This document shows, piece by piece, positions 8,517 to 16,653 of a stretch of DNA of 64,000 nt. The DNA lies in the NCBI GenBank assembly GCA_944381935.1, contig CALWMN010000007.1, positions 62,001 through 126,000 of the forward strand, in the 5' to 3' direction. The notes under the pieces are model-generated. The model was not told the origin of the DNA. It saw nothing but the letters and a program-made list of their open reading frames with translations, and ran no database searches. The stretch's first letter is position 1. Each line of letters opens with the position of its first letter. The stretch comes from an uncultured Mediterraneibacter sp. Lineage in GTDB: Bacteria > Bacillota > Clostridia > Lachnospirales > Lachnospiraceae. The position numbers were made by a program, and so were the translations under genes.

Positions 8517-9227
8517 ATGAAAGCATTGATATTAAACTCCGGTATGGGCAGCAGGATGGGGGACCTGACGAAAGAAAAACCGAAATGTATGACGGAGATT
8601 TCAAATGGGGAAACGATCCTGAAAAGGCAATTGTGCCAGCTTGTGAAAGCCGGGATTTCGGATGTGGTCATCACGACCGGTCTGCATAAGGAAGAGCTGA
8701 TGGAGTACTGCAGCTCCTTAAACCTGCCTTTAACTTACAGTTTTATCCATAATTCGGAATTTAAAGATACAAATTATATCTATTCGATCTATCTGGCAAG
8801 GGGTGTTCTCAGGAATACAGACATTCTTCTTATGCACGGAGACCTGGTCTTTGATTTTGACGTCCTGTCGCGTATTATCCGGCAGGCAGAGAGCAGCGTG
8901 GTTGTAAGTTCTTCCAGACCGCTGCCGGAAAAAGACTTTAAAGCAGTGATAAAGGATGGGTACGTTCAGAAGATTGGCGTTGAATTTTTTGAAAACGCTG
9001 TGGCTGCCCAGGCGCTTTATCATCTCTACGCCAATGAATGGGAGATATGGCTCCAACAGATAGAAGCGTACTGTCAATCTGGAAAGCGCAGTGTATATGC
9101 AGAAAATGCGTTAAATGAGGTGACGGATTCATGCCGCATCCGTCCGTTTGATGTGGAAGATGCGCTGTGCGATGAGATTGATACGCCGGAAGATTTGAAG
9201 AAAATACAAGAGTATGGGAAAACATGA
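8517..9227 (+). CDS. LicC/PntC-like nucleotidyltransferase (phosphonate or phospho-alcohol activation)
   Basis: The 236-residue protein has the sugar-nucleotidyltransferase fold: LNSGMGSRMGDLTKEKPKCM at 6-25 is the GxGxRxxxxT..PK nucleotide loop, and MHGDLVFDFDV near 100 carries the metal-binding acid. Short single-domain members of this type include LicC (choline-phosphate cytidylyltransferase) and PntC (2-aminoethylphosphonate cytidylyltransferase). Standing between PEP mutase and a phosphonoacetaldehyde reductase, it probably makes CMP-2-hydroxyethylphosphonate. The fused cytidylyltransferase in the previous gene would make one of the two redundant, or give them different substrates. The ribosome site before the ATG is poor. 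It overlaps the next gene by 4 nt. Confidence 0.75.
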   Translation: MKALILNSGMGSRMGDLTKEKPKCMTEISNGETILKRQLCQLVKAGISDVVITTGLHKEELMEYCSSLNLPLTYSFIHNSEFKDTNYIYSIYLARGVLRNTDILLMHGDLVFDFDVLSRIIRQAESSVVVSSSRPLPEKDFKAVIKDGYVQKIGVEFFENAVAAQALYHLYANEWEIWLQQIEAYCQSGKRSVYAENALNEVTDSCRIRPFDVEDALCDEIDTPEDLKKIQEYGKT

Positions 9228-10345
9228 CAGAGGATATGGAAATTAAAGCGCAGTATTTTAAGGAAACGGAATTATTTTTGTCATCGATAAAAAAAGAGAA
9301 ACAAAGACTGTTCGTTGTATGCGGACAGTCTTTCATGGGGGCGGAGCTGAGGGGAAAACTGGAAAAAACGGATCTGGACCTTGTATATTTTCATGATTTT
9401 TCTCCAAACCCCACGTATGAGTCTGCAGAAGCAGCGGCAACCGAATACAGGAAAAGCGGATGCAGCGCAGTTCTTGCCGCCGGGGGCGGGAGTGCGATCG
9501 ATGTGGCAAAGGCGGTCAAAGCCTTTGCCGGCATGAGTGAAGATAAAAACTATCTGGAGCAGGAAATTACAGAAAATGGGATTCCGCTGTATGCCATACC
9601 TACAACTGCGGGAAGCGGCAGCGAGGCTACGAAGTTTGCGGTGATCTATTACTGTGGGAAAAAGCAGTCGCTTACCCACCCTTCTCTGCTTCCCCGGAAA
9701 GTGCTGCTGGAGCCATCTGTTTTGAAGGGACTGCCTCTCTTTCAGAGGAAAGCCACTATGATGGACGCATTGTGCCATGCAGTTGAGTCGTTCTGGTCGG
9801 TGAACTCCACACAGGAGAGCAGAGAGTATTCCAAAGGCTCCCTCAATGGTATCCTAAAATATAAGGAGGGTTATCTGCGAAATACGGATGCGGGAAACGA
9901 GGGGATGCTGTATGCTGCCAATCTGGCAGGCAGGGCGATCAATATCACGCAGACGACCGCCGCGCATGCCATGTGCTATCAACTGACTACGCGTTATCAT
10001 CTGCCGCATGGAGGCGCGGCGGTAATCTGCCTTCCGTATCTTTGGTCATATATGCTGGAACACTCGGAACTTTGTACAGATTCCCGCGGACCGGATTATC
10101 TGAGAGGGATTTTCTCTGATATAGCAGAGGCGCTCGGCTGCCAGACGCCCCGTGAAGCAATTCAGATGCTTCATGAATGGATCAGGGGGCTGGAACTGGA
10201 GATTCCTGCTGTGCCGGAAAGCGAGATTGAATCCCTGGCGGCATGTGTAAATTCAGACAGGCTGAAAAATAATCCGGTGAGGCTAGAGCAGGCAGATATT
10301 CAGTGTATTTATCGACAGATGTTTCACCGCACCGAGGAGGAATAG
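9224..10345 (+). CDS. Phosphonoacetaldehyde reductase (iron-type alcohol dehydrogenase)
   Basis: The 373-residue protein is a group III alcohol dehydrogenase: GGGSAIDVAKA at 87-97 binds NAD(P), IPTTAGSGSEATKF at 125-138, and metal ligands D181, H185, H248 and H262 are in place (MMDALCHAVES, TTAAHAM, RYHLPHG). Relatives in phosphonate clusters, such as PhpC, reduce phosphonoacetaldehyde to 2-hydroxyethylphosphonate. Next to PEP mutase this is the best-supported role. No aminotransferase that would divert the aldehyde to 2-aminoethylphosphonate is seen in the window. The gene overlaps the upstream stop by 4 nt. A partial copy with a 260-bp internal deletion lies at 12.4-12.7 kb. Confidence 0.85.
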   Translation: MTEDMEIKAQYFKETELFLSSIKKEKQRLFVVCGQSFMGAELRGKLEKTDLDLVYFHDFSPNPTYESAEAAATEYRKSGCSAVLAAGGGSAIDVAKAVKAFAGMSEDKNYLEQEITENGIPLYAIPTTAGSGSEATKFAVIYYCGKKQSLTHPSLLPRKVLLEPSVLKGLPLFQRKATMMDALCHAVESFWSVNSTQESREYSKGSLNGILKYKEGYLRNTDAGNEGMLYAANLAGRAINITQTTAAHAMCYQLTTRYHLPHGGAAVICLPYLWSYMLEHSELCTDSRGPDYLRGIFSDIAEALGCQTPREAIQMLHEWIRGLELEIPAVPESEIESLAACVNSDRLKNNPVRLEQADIQCIYRQMFHRTEEE

Positions 10346-10349
10346 ATTC

Positions 10350-11504
10350 ATGCAAATAAAGAACTGCGGTTCGGAAGAGTTTATCGAAAACCTGAAAGGG
10401 AGAAAGGTGATCTGCTTTGGGGCGGGCGCCAGAATGATCAAGGCAGATTATGCAGTAAATCATATAGAAAACCATATCGCTTTTTTCGTAGATAACGATG
10501 AGAAGAAACAGGGATTGACATTTCAATATTTAGGACGTGAATTTGATATTAAAAGTCCGGATGTATTGAAAACCCTTGATACAAAAGATTATGTACTTCT
10601 GATTACGTGCGGTTCCTACATTGAAATATACAGTCAGCTAAAGGATATCGCAGAGCTTAGAGACATGGAGTGCTATATCTATGAGTCAATGTGCAGATAT
10701 CCCGAAACTGATATGGAACAGTTTTTCACCGAGGAACTTCAAAACCCCGCGTTTCATGACTGGAAACAGGTACTGGAAAGGCATAATCTGAAGAATAAGC
10801 ACCGGGGAAGAAGATGCTTCCTGATAGGGAACGGACCGAGCCTGAAGGCGGAAGACCTGGAGCTTTTAAAGGATGAAATTACATTTGCGGCAAATCGCAT
10901 TTATATGCTGTTTGATAAGACAAAATGGCGACCGACATACTACTTTTGTGTAGATGCCAGATGTTATGGCATAGATCACAGGAAAATAAAAGAGATGGAC
11001 GCAGAACTGAGATTTGTCCCTTTGAACACGGGAGTAATGGCAGGGAAAGTATACGATGAAGTCACATATTATAACAGAAAAATAAATTATGTTGAAGTTA
11101 ATCAGGGAAATGTCGTATTCAAAAGCGAGGTTAAATTTTCCTGTGATGCCGAAAAAGCCGTATATGCAGGGGGGACTGTTTTGTATGATGCCCTGCAGTG
11201 GGCGGTTTATATGGGATTTTCTGAAATATATCTCCTGGGTGTTGACTGCAGTTACGCATATGAAATGACAAAGGATGGAACAGTTGTCGCAACAGATATG
11301 GAAAAAAGCCATTTCGATGAAAAATATGAGACGGGTTTTAACGGGGCAGCAGAACCATTTCGCATGTTCACAGCCTGGGAGCAGGCTAAGAAAAGCTGTG
11401 AGGAAAAAGGGATTGTCATTAAGAACGCCACCAGGGGAGGAAAACTGGATATATTCGAGAGAGTCTCTCTGGAAGATATCATAAGAACAAGGAAAACTGA
11501 ATGA
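10350..11504 (+). CDS. MAF-type (DUF115) motility-associated glycosyltransferase-like protein, copy 1
   Basis: The 384-residue protein has an N-terminal Rossmann-like part (VICFGAGARM at 20-29, FFVDNDEKK at 45-53) and a DUF115/MAF domain from about 150: CFLIGNGPSLKAEDL at 156-170, TKWRPTYYFCVD at 191-202 and IYLLGVDCSY at 293-302. MAF proteins in Campylobacter, Clostridium and Geobacillus add nonulosonic acid or other sugars to flagellin. They fit both cassettes of this locus. The gene lies 4 nt after the reductase, with GAGGAGG as its ribosome site. An intact copy, mostly identical, follows at 12.7-13.9 kb. Confidence 0.82.
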   Translation: MQIKNCGSEEFIENLKGRKVICFGAGARMIKADYAVNHIENHIAFFVDNDEKKQGLTFQYLGREFDIKSPDVLKTLDTKDYVLLITCGSYIEIYSQLKDIAELRDMECYIYESMCRYPETDMEQFFTEELQNPAFHDWKQVLERHNLKNKHRGRRCFLIGNGPSLKAEDLELLKDEITFAANRIYMLFDKTKWRPTYYFCVDARCYGIDHRKIKEMDAELRFVPLNTGVMAGKVYDEVTYYNRKINYVEVNQGNVVFKSEVKFSCDAEKAVYAGGTVLYDALQWAVYMGFSEIYLLGVDCSYAYEMTKDGTVVATDMEKSHFDEKYETGFNGAAEPFRMFTAWEQAKKSCEEKGIVIKNATRGGKLDIFERVSLEDIIRTRKTE

Positions 11505-11520
11505 TCACGGGGGAAAACAC

Positions 11521-12321
11521 ATGCAGATAAAAGAAATACAAAGGCTGACCAGGTTAAACAGAGACAGGATAATTACATCCTTCCGGAATCAGGGATATAA
11601 ATTCTGTTACTTACCGGATAAACTTCTTGCTGAAATTTTCGGGGGGCATGACGCGTTTATCAAAACCCGGCTTACAGATGCGGATAAAAGTGAGCGGGCA
11701 GTAATGCTTATCATATCCAGAAATCAGGAAATACTTGAACTGGAAAAAGAGTTCCCGAAGCTGGATATTTATGTGATGTCTGAGGAATATGCCCGTATGG
11801 AAAGCAGGCTGGAAATGGCTACAGAGGATGCTATATCTCACTATTTAAGTATTTTTGGCTATGAGGGAATCTGCTTTGAAGGAAATGGATCGGTCATGAA
11901 CGGATTAAAGAACCTGTCCGGGGAAAAACTGCAAGGGGATGCTTCCTGTAAAGTCTTGCATGTGACAGAATATTTTGATGAAAAAAATCTGGAACTTCCG
12001 CAGGGACATTATCGCTGCGGAATGAGGGATGTCCTGTATGAACTGAAAGAGTTTGCAACTCTTCCGGAAGAGATAGAGTCAGAGCTGAAGTCTGTGGATC
12101 AATTCAGGGACTTTGCAAAGCGGACAGTAAACGGATTGATGAAAAATGGCTGGAAAGTGCTCTTCTCGGATCGGACGCCATTGTCCGAGTGGATAGTCAA
12201 TGAATGTGAAGGAGTTTCATATATAGAAAATATAAAAGGGGCGCAAATAGCTGGAGAAAAGATTTTTGTAGTTAAAAACGGCAATCTGGCAGGTTATTTT
12301 AAATTTTATTATAAACTTTAA
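11521..12321 (+). CDS. Uncharacterised protein, N-terminal-domain-only member of the CitC-like fusion family
   Basis: The 266-residue protein matches the first third of the larger fusion protein at 19.6-22.0 kb (IKTRLT, IYVMSEEYARME, GIRDVLYEL, GEKIFVVKNGN) but stops at FKFYYKL just where the larger protein goes on to its SGNH-like and CitC-like domains. No catalytic motif is recognised in this domain. It sits on a G6 run (11641-11646) in frame, at the same place where the larger paralogue has a G7 run out of frame. Its last 18 coding bases before the stop region recur at the 5' edge of the C-terminal-only paralogue on the - strand near 31.88 kb. It may be a separated half of a once larger gene, or a stand-alone domain. 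Confidence 0.6.
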   Translation: MQIKEIQRLTRLNRDRIITSFRNQGYKFCYLPDKLLAEIFGGHDAFIKTRLTDADKSERAVMLIISRNQEILELEKEFPKLDIYVMSEEYARMESRLEMATEDAISHYLSIFGYEGICFEGNGSVMNGLKNLSGEKLQGDASCKVLHVTEYFDEKNLELPQGHYRCGMRDVLYELKEFATLPEEIESELKSVDQFRDFAKRTVNGLMKNGWKVLFSDRTPLSEWIVNECEGVSYIENIKGAQIAGEKIFVVKNGNLAGYFKFYYKL

Positions 12322-12335
12322 GGAGTGTAAAGCGT

Positions 12336-12482
12336 ATGAAAACTGTCGCATTAATTCCAATAAAACTCAGTAGTGAAAGACTGCCCGGAAAGAATACAAA
12401 ACCTTTTTTTGACGGGACGCCGCTCATGCATTTTATACAGAGAGTATTCCAAAGACGCCCTCAATGGTATTCTAAAATATAA
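12336..12482 (+). pseudogene. 5' fragment of a CMP-sugar synthetase gene fused to reductase debris
   Basis: A good ribosome site (AAGGAGTG) precedes ATG 12336 and about 35 codons that begin MKTVALIPIKLSSERLPGKN. This is the CTP-binding start of a NeuA-type cytidylyltransferase, like the gene at 16.65 kb. At 12438-12450 the sequence switches, at CAGAGAGTATTCC shared with the reductase gene (9820-9832), into the duplicated reductase in another frame and stops at 12482. The rest of the synthetase is lost. Confidence 0.75.
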
Positions 12483-12700
12483 GGAGAGTTATCTGCGAAA
12501 TACGGATGCGGGAAACGAGGGGATGATACAGGGATGGATCAGGGAACTGAAACTGGAGATCCCTTCCGCACCGGAAAGCGAGATCGAATCCCTGGCGGCA
12601 TGCGTAAATCCTGACAGACTGAAAAACAATCCGGTGAGACTGGAACAGACGGACATTTCGCGCATTTATCAGCAACTATTTCACTGTATCGAGGAGGGAG
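12438..12700 (+). pseudogene. Relic of duplicated phosphonoacetaldehyde reductase
   Basis: The translation REYSKDALNGILKYKE, SYLRNTDAGNEGM matches reductase residues 200-228. It then jumps to WIRELKLEIPSAPESEIES and onward, matching residues 314-370 of the intact gene at 9224-10345. About 260 bp of the middle are gone, and the first 199 codons are absent. The domain carrying NAD and metal ligands is missing, so it cannot work. It marks the left part of a segmental duplication of 9820-11504. Confidence 0.88.
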
Positions 12701-12706
12701 ACATCA

Positions 12707-13861
12707 ATGCAAATAAGGAACTGCGGCTCTGAAGCGTTCATCGGAAACCTGAAAGGGAGAAAGGTGATCTGCTTTGGGGCAGGACTCAGAATGATTAAAG
12801 CAGCTTATATAGTAAAAAATATAGAAAACCATATCGCTTTTTTTGTAGATAACGATGAGAAGAAACAGGGATTGACATTTCAATATTTAGGACGAGAATT
12901 TGACATTAAAAGTCCGGATGTATTGAAAACCGTTGATACAAAAGATTATGTACTTCTGATTACGTGCGTTTCCTACATTGAAATATACAGTCAGCTGAAG
13001 GATATCGCAGAGCTTAAAGACATGGAGTGCTATATCTATGAGACGATGTGCAGATATCCCGAAACTGATCTGGAACGATTTTTCACTGAGGAAATCCAAA
13101 AACCCGCGTTTCATGACTGGAAACAGATACTGGAAAGCCATAATCTGAAAAATAGGCACCGGGGAAAAAGATGCTTCCTGATAGGGAACGGGCCAAGCCT
13201 GAAGGCGGAAGACCTGGAGCTTTTAAAGGATGAGATTACATTTGCGGCAAATCGCATTTATATGCTGTTTGATAAGACAAAATGGAGACCAACATACTTC
13301 TTTTGCGTAGATTCTGGACTTTATAGTATGGATCACAGGAAAATCAGGGAAATAGACTCAGAGCTGAGATTTGTTCCTTTGAATACAGGAATAACGGCAG
13401 GAAAAGTATATGATGAAGTTATATATTACAACAGAGCAATGAACTTTGTTGAAGTTAAGCAGGAGAAAGTTGTATTTAAAAATAAGGTTAAATTTTCCTA
13501 TGATGCAGAGAAAGTCGTATATGGAGGGGGTACTGTTTTGTATGATGCCCTGCAGTGGGCGGTTTATATGGGATTTTCTGAAATATATCTATTAGGGGTT
13601 GACTGCAGTTATAAATTTGAAAGGACTGCGGATGGAAAAGTTATTGAAAATGATATAGACAAAGGGCATTTTGATGAAAGGTATAGTGCCGGAATTAGTA
13701 GTGTATCAGAAACATTCCGCATGCTTATAGCCTGGGAGCAGGCCAAGAGTAGTTGTGAAGAAAAGGGGATTGTCATTAAGAACGCCACCAGAGGAGGAAA
13801 ACTGGACGTCTTTGAGAGAGTCTCTCTAGAAGATATAATAAGAACAAAGGATACTGTTTAA
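12707..13861 (+). CDS. MAF-type (DUF115) motility-associated glycosyltransferase-like protein, copy 2
   Basis: The 384-residue protein has the same length as copy 1 at 10350-11504 and the same motifs (CFLIGNGPSLKAEDL, TKWRPTYFFCVD, IYLLGVDCSY, NATRGGKLD). Differences are concentrated in two stretches: about 200-270 (FCVDSGLYSMDHRKIREIDS versus FCVDARCYGIDHRKIKEMDA) and 305-335. The rest is almost unchanged, which suggests diversification of a substrate-contacting part after a recent duplication. The ribosome site is GAGGGAG before ATG 12707. Base composition drops visibly after its end. Confidence 0.82.
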   Translation: MQIRNCGSEAFIGNLKGRKVICFGAGLRMIKAAYIVKNIENHIAFFVDNDEKKQGLTFQYLGREFDIKSPDVLKTVDTKDYVLLITCVSYIEIYSQLKDIAELKDMECYIYETMCRYPETDLERFFTEEIQKPAFHDWKQILESHNLKNRHRGKRCFLIGNGPSLKAEDLELLKDEITFAANRIYMLFDKTKWRPTYFFCVDSGLYSMDHRKIREIDSELRFVPLNTGITAGKVYDEVIYYNRAMNFVEVKQEKVVFKNKVKFSYDAEKVVYGGGTVLYDALQWAVYMGFSEIYLLGVDCSYKFERTADGKVIENDIDKGHFDERYSAGISSVSETFRMLIAWEQAKSSCEEKGIVIKNATRGGKLDVFERVSLEDIIRTKDTV

Positions 13862-14004
13862 CTGGATCAGCTATGTTGCTGAAATAAGATATATGAGGTT
13901 GTGTATCGCTTGCTCAACAAGATCTCGATAGAAAGAATGAGTACGAGTAACTGTTGCAAACGTAAGTTACATAGATTGAAACACAGCATACAGGAGATTG
14001 AAAG

Positions 14005-14868
14005 ATGATTAGCTATGCGATAGTAAGAGAGAAAATAAAAGACTGTATAGATAGGGGAATTACATCGTTTGCTATCTTTCCGTATGGTGAAAATGGCATG
14101 TTTGTTGCAAAGATCCTTCAGGAATGTTTTGGGGTAGAAGATGCCTTAAAGGTGGATAATGGGTTATGCAAATACAATAAAAAGATTTGTAACATAACAG
14201 AGTTAGAAGGAGTAGTTAAAGAGACAGACTGCTATGTACTGCTTACAAGTTACGCCAGATCAATCAGAGAGAGTCTATTTGATCATATACCTCCACAGCG
14301 AATTGTTGAATTATTTGGTTCTCCAGAGGAGGCAAAAGAATATAAACATACAAAAATTGGAAAATATTGCTATGGTCCGCTGGTCAGGGATAATATTAGA
14401 ATAGAAAGAATTGGTTCTTTCTGCTGTTTTGCAGAAGGTGTAGATGCCGTATGGAATCATCCACTTGATATGGTGACACAGCATGACTTTATTTACGAAT
14501 CATATTGTTGTAAAGAAATAGATAATCAAAAGTATACATATGAAGAACTAAATAAGAAATATGTTATCGGTAATGACGTATGGCTTGGAAAGAATGTTCT
14601 ACTTACAAACGGCGTGAAACTTGGAAATGGAGTACGGGCTGCAGCGGGAGCAGTGATCACAAAAGATGTGCCGGACTATGCCGTAGTAGGAGGGGTACCC
14701 GCAAAGATAATCAAATATCGTTTTTCAAATGAACAGATAGCAAAACTGAATCAGATAGCATGGTGGGACTGGCCCATAGAAAAGATAAAGGACTGCTATG
14801 ATGACTTTATGGATATAGACGTTTTTTTGGAAAAGCATTACAAATCAGACAATGTTCAGGAGGAATAA
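14005..14868 (+). CDS. Hexapeptide-repeat O-acetyltransferase with N-terminal extension
   Basis: The 287-residue protein has an N-terminal half (1-115) that looks like a small Rossmann or redox-sensing domain (FAIFPYGENGMFVAKILQ). The C-terminal half is a left-handed beta-helix acetyltransferase of the CatB/xenobiotic type: IGKYCYGPLVR, IGSFCCFAEGV, the catalytic His in WNHPLD near 151, VIGNDVWLGKNVLLTNGV and AVVGGVPAKIIKY. It probably acetylates the sugar made by this cassette. AGGAG lies before ATG 14005. From here to about 22 kb the sequence is visibly richer in A and T than the phosphonate genes upstream, which suggests a separately acquired cassette. Confidence 0.82.
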   Translation: MISYAIVREKIKDCIDRGITSFAIFPYGENGMFVAKILQECFGVEDALKVDNGLCKYNKKICNITELEGVVKETDCYVLLTSYARSIRESLFDHIPPQRIVELFGSPEEAKEYKHTKIGKYCYGPLVRDNIRIERIGSFCCFAEGVDAVWNHPLDMVTQHDFIYESYCCKEIDNQKYTYEELNKKYVIGNDVWLGKNVLLTNGVKLGNGVRAAAGAVITKDVPDYAVVGGVPAKIIKYRFSNEQIAKLNQIAWWDWPIEKIKDCYDDFMDIDVFLEKHYKSDNVQEE

Positions 14869-14869
14869 A

Positions 14870-15712
14870 ATGAAAGCAGTATGTTTTGGAGCCGCAGGGG
14901 GTGGAATCAGACTCTATGATGAGATATGTCGCAAATATGAGGTGGTTGCGTTCACTGATAATGACACAAAAAAGTGGGGGAGAGATTGCTGTGGAATCCA
15001 TGTATTTTCACCAGAATATTGTCTGAGACATATAGAATATGATCATGTCATTATTACATCCGCGCCAGGACTTGAAAATATCAAAAAGCAATGTATCAAT
15101 ATGGGAGTAGAAGAAAATCGGATTATCACAAGTTATATTGAAGCGCCTTTGGAAAGCAGGATAGAGTTTCTGAAATGTTTTGCTCAAATTTATTGTGATA
15201 AAACACAGGGTAATGTCGCGGAGGCAGGTGTATTCGAGGGAGATTTTGCAAAAGAAATCAACCGCTTTTTCCCGGACAGGAAACTTCATCTGTTTGATAC
15301 ATTTTCCGGCTTTGATAAAAAAGATATTCAGAAAGAGGGGAAAATGTCAAATGCCGCGGTGGGCGATTATGGAAATACTTCTGTGGAGTCCGTTATGTCT
15401 AAGATGCCTTTTCCTGAAAAATGTATTGTGCACAAGGGATATTTTCCTGATACGGCGATTGGAAATCAGGTGGAACAGGAAACATTCTGCTTTGTGAATC
15501 TGGATATGGATTTGTATGAACCCACTTATCAGGGATTAAGGTTTTTCAGCAAAAGAATGGAGCGCAATGGGATAATATTAATACATGATTATTTTGCAGA
15601 AAATTTTGAGGGCCCCAGACAGGCGGTATCATGCTTTTTAGAAGAAAACAGACAAAATCTTTATTTGTTTCCGATTGGCGATGGTATCAGTGTGGCAATA
15701 TGCGGATTTTAG
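14870..15712 (+). CDS. TylF-family O-methyltransferase with N-terminal Rossmann domain
   Basis: The 280-residue protein starts at ATG 14870 after AGGAGG rather than the in-frame ATG at 14852. Residues 1-95 resemble a CoA-binding-like domain (VCFGAAGGGIRLYDEI, FTDNDTKKWG). Residues 96-280 are a macrocin-O-methyltransferase (TylF) domain: VAEAGVFEGDFAKEI is the SAM-binding start, LHLFDTFSGFD follows, and LDMDLYEPTYQGLRFF and ILIHDYFAE carry the metal-binding acids. It likely methylates a sugar hydroxyl. A second TylF-type gene is in the opposite cassette at 25.6 kb. Confidence 0.82.
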   Translation: MKAVCFGAAGGGIRLYDEICRKYEVVAFTDNDTKKWGRDCCGIHVFSPEYCLRHIEYDHVIITSAPGLENIKKQCINMGVEENRIITSYIEAPLESRIEFLKCFAQIYCDKTQGNVAEAGVFEGDFAKEINRFFPDRKLHLFDTFSGFDKKDIQKEGKMSNAAVGDYGNTSVESVMSKMPFPEKCIVHKGYFPDTAIGNQVEQETFCFVNLDMDLYEPTYQGLRFFSKRMERNGIILIHDYFAENFEGPRQAVSCFLEENRQNLYLFPIGDGISVAICGF

Positions 15713-15736
15713 AGGTGTCAGAGAGGAGATAATCTA

Positions 15737-16630
15737 ATGAAGTGTTTGATCTGCGGATGTACAGAAGATGAAGTGATCTATGATGACTATATAAGGGATG
15801 GAGCTCCGGGCACTTTAACTTCAATGAAGTATAAAATGCATCAGTGTAAGCAATGCCATACGATATGGCATGAGACAGATAAACAGGAGAATCTTGACTA
15901 TTATCAAAGTGCAGAATACAGAAATAAACTGGAAAACAGTACGGAAATATCTTCCTATTATCATCTCCATGACAAAGAAGTTCTAGAAAAACTGCAGTAT
16001 ACAGGAACAGAATTGTTTCGTAATGCTAAAGTTGCAGACATTGGGTGTGCAGGTGGAAGTTTTCTTGATTTTGTGTCAGGAGCTGCAAATGAAATAATTG
16101 CAATTGAACCGTCAGAAGTTTATAGAAAGCATCTTTCGGCAAAAGGATACCATACCTATGCGTATGCTAAAGAAGCATTGACAGATTATTCAGAAAGAGT
16201 AGATGTAGTGACCTCTTTCGATGTAATTGAGCATGTGGATAATCCGGTGGAATTTATGAAAGATGTGTATGATCTTCTAAAAGATGGGGGAAAAGCGGTT
16301 ATAGGAACCCCATCCGATTGTCCGATTATGAGGGAACTGATGGGAAAAGAATACGAACAGAAACTTTTATTCAGTTTTCAGCATCCTTGGATATTGAGCA
16401 AAGAGAGTTTTGCTATGTGCTGTGAAAACGCGGGTTTTCATAAAGTGTCTATTGTACCGAAGCAGAGATACGGTCTCTCAAATGTCCTGTTCTGGTTAAA
16501 AGAGAGAGAACCCAGAGGACATTGTAAATACAATTTCATTTCAGAGACATTAGATCGTGTATACCAAACAGAAGTGGAAGCGAAAGAACTTGCAGATTAT
16601 CTGGTTGCGTATGTAGAAAAAGGTAATTAA
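15737..16630 (+). CDS. Zinc-ribbon SAM-dependent methyltransferase
   Basis: The 297-residue protein has an N-terminal zinc ribbon (CLICGC near 3-8, CKQCHTIWHE near 37-46). A class I methyltransferase follows: VADIGCAGGSFLDFV near 98-112 is motif I and SFDVIEHVDNPVEFM near 160 is motif III. This combination is common among sugar C-methyltransferases and related glycan-tailoring enzymes. It lies in the + strand sugar cassette with a TylF enzyme before and a CMP-sugar synthetase after. A similar zinc-ribbon methyltransferase occupies the matching place in the - strand cassette. Confidence 0.78.
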   Translation: MKCLICGCTEDEVIYDDYIRDGAPGTLTSMKYKMHQCKQCHTIWHETDKQENLDYYQSAEYRNKLENSTEISSYYHLHDKEVLEKLQYTGTELFRNAKVADIGCAGGSFLDFVSGAANEIIAIEPSEVYRKHLSAKGYHTYAYAKEALTDYSERVDVVTSFDVIEHVDNPVEFMKDVYDLLKDGGKAVIGTPSDCPIMRELMGKEYEQKLLFSFQHPWILSKESFAMCCENAGFHKVSIVPKQRYGLSNVLFWLKEREPRGHCKYNFISETLDRVYQTEVEAKELADYLVAYVEKGN

Positions 16631-16653
16631 AAAACACGAGTGGAGAGAGTAAA

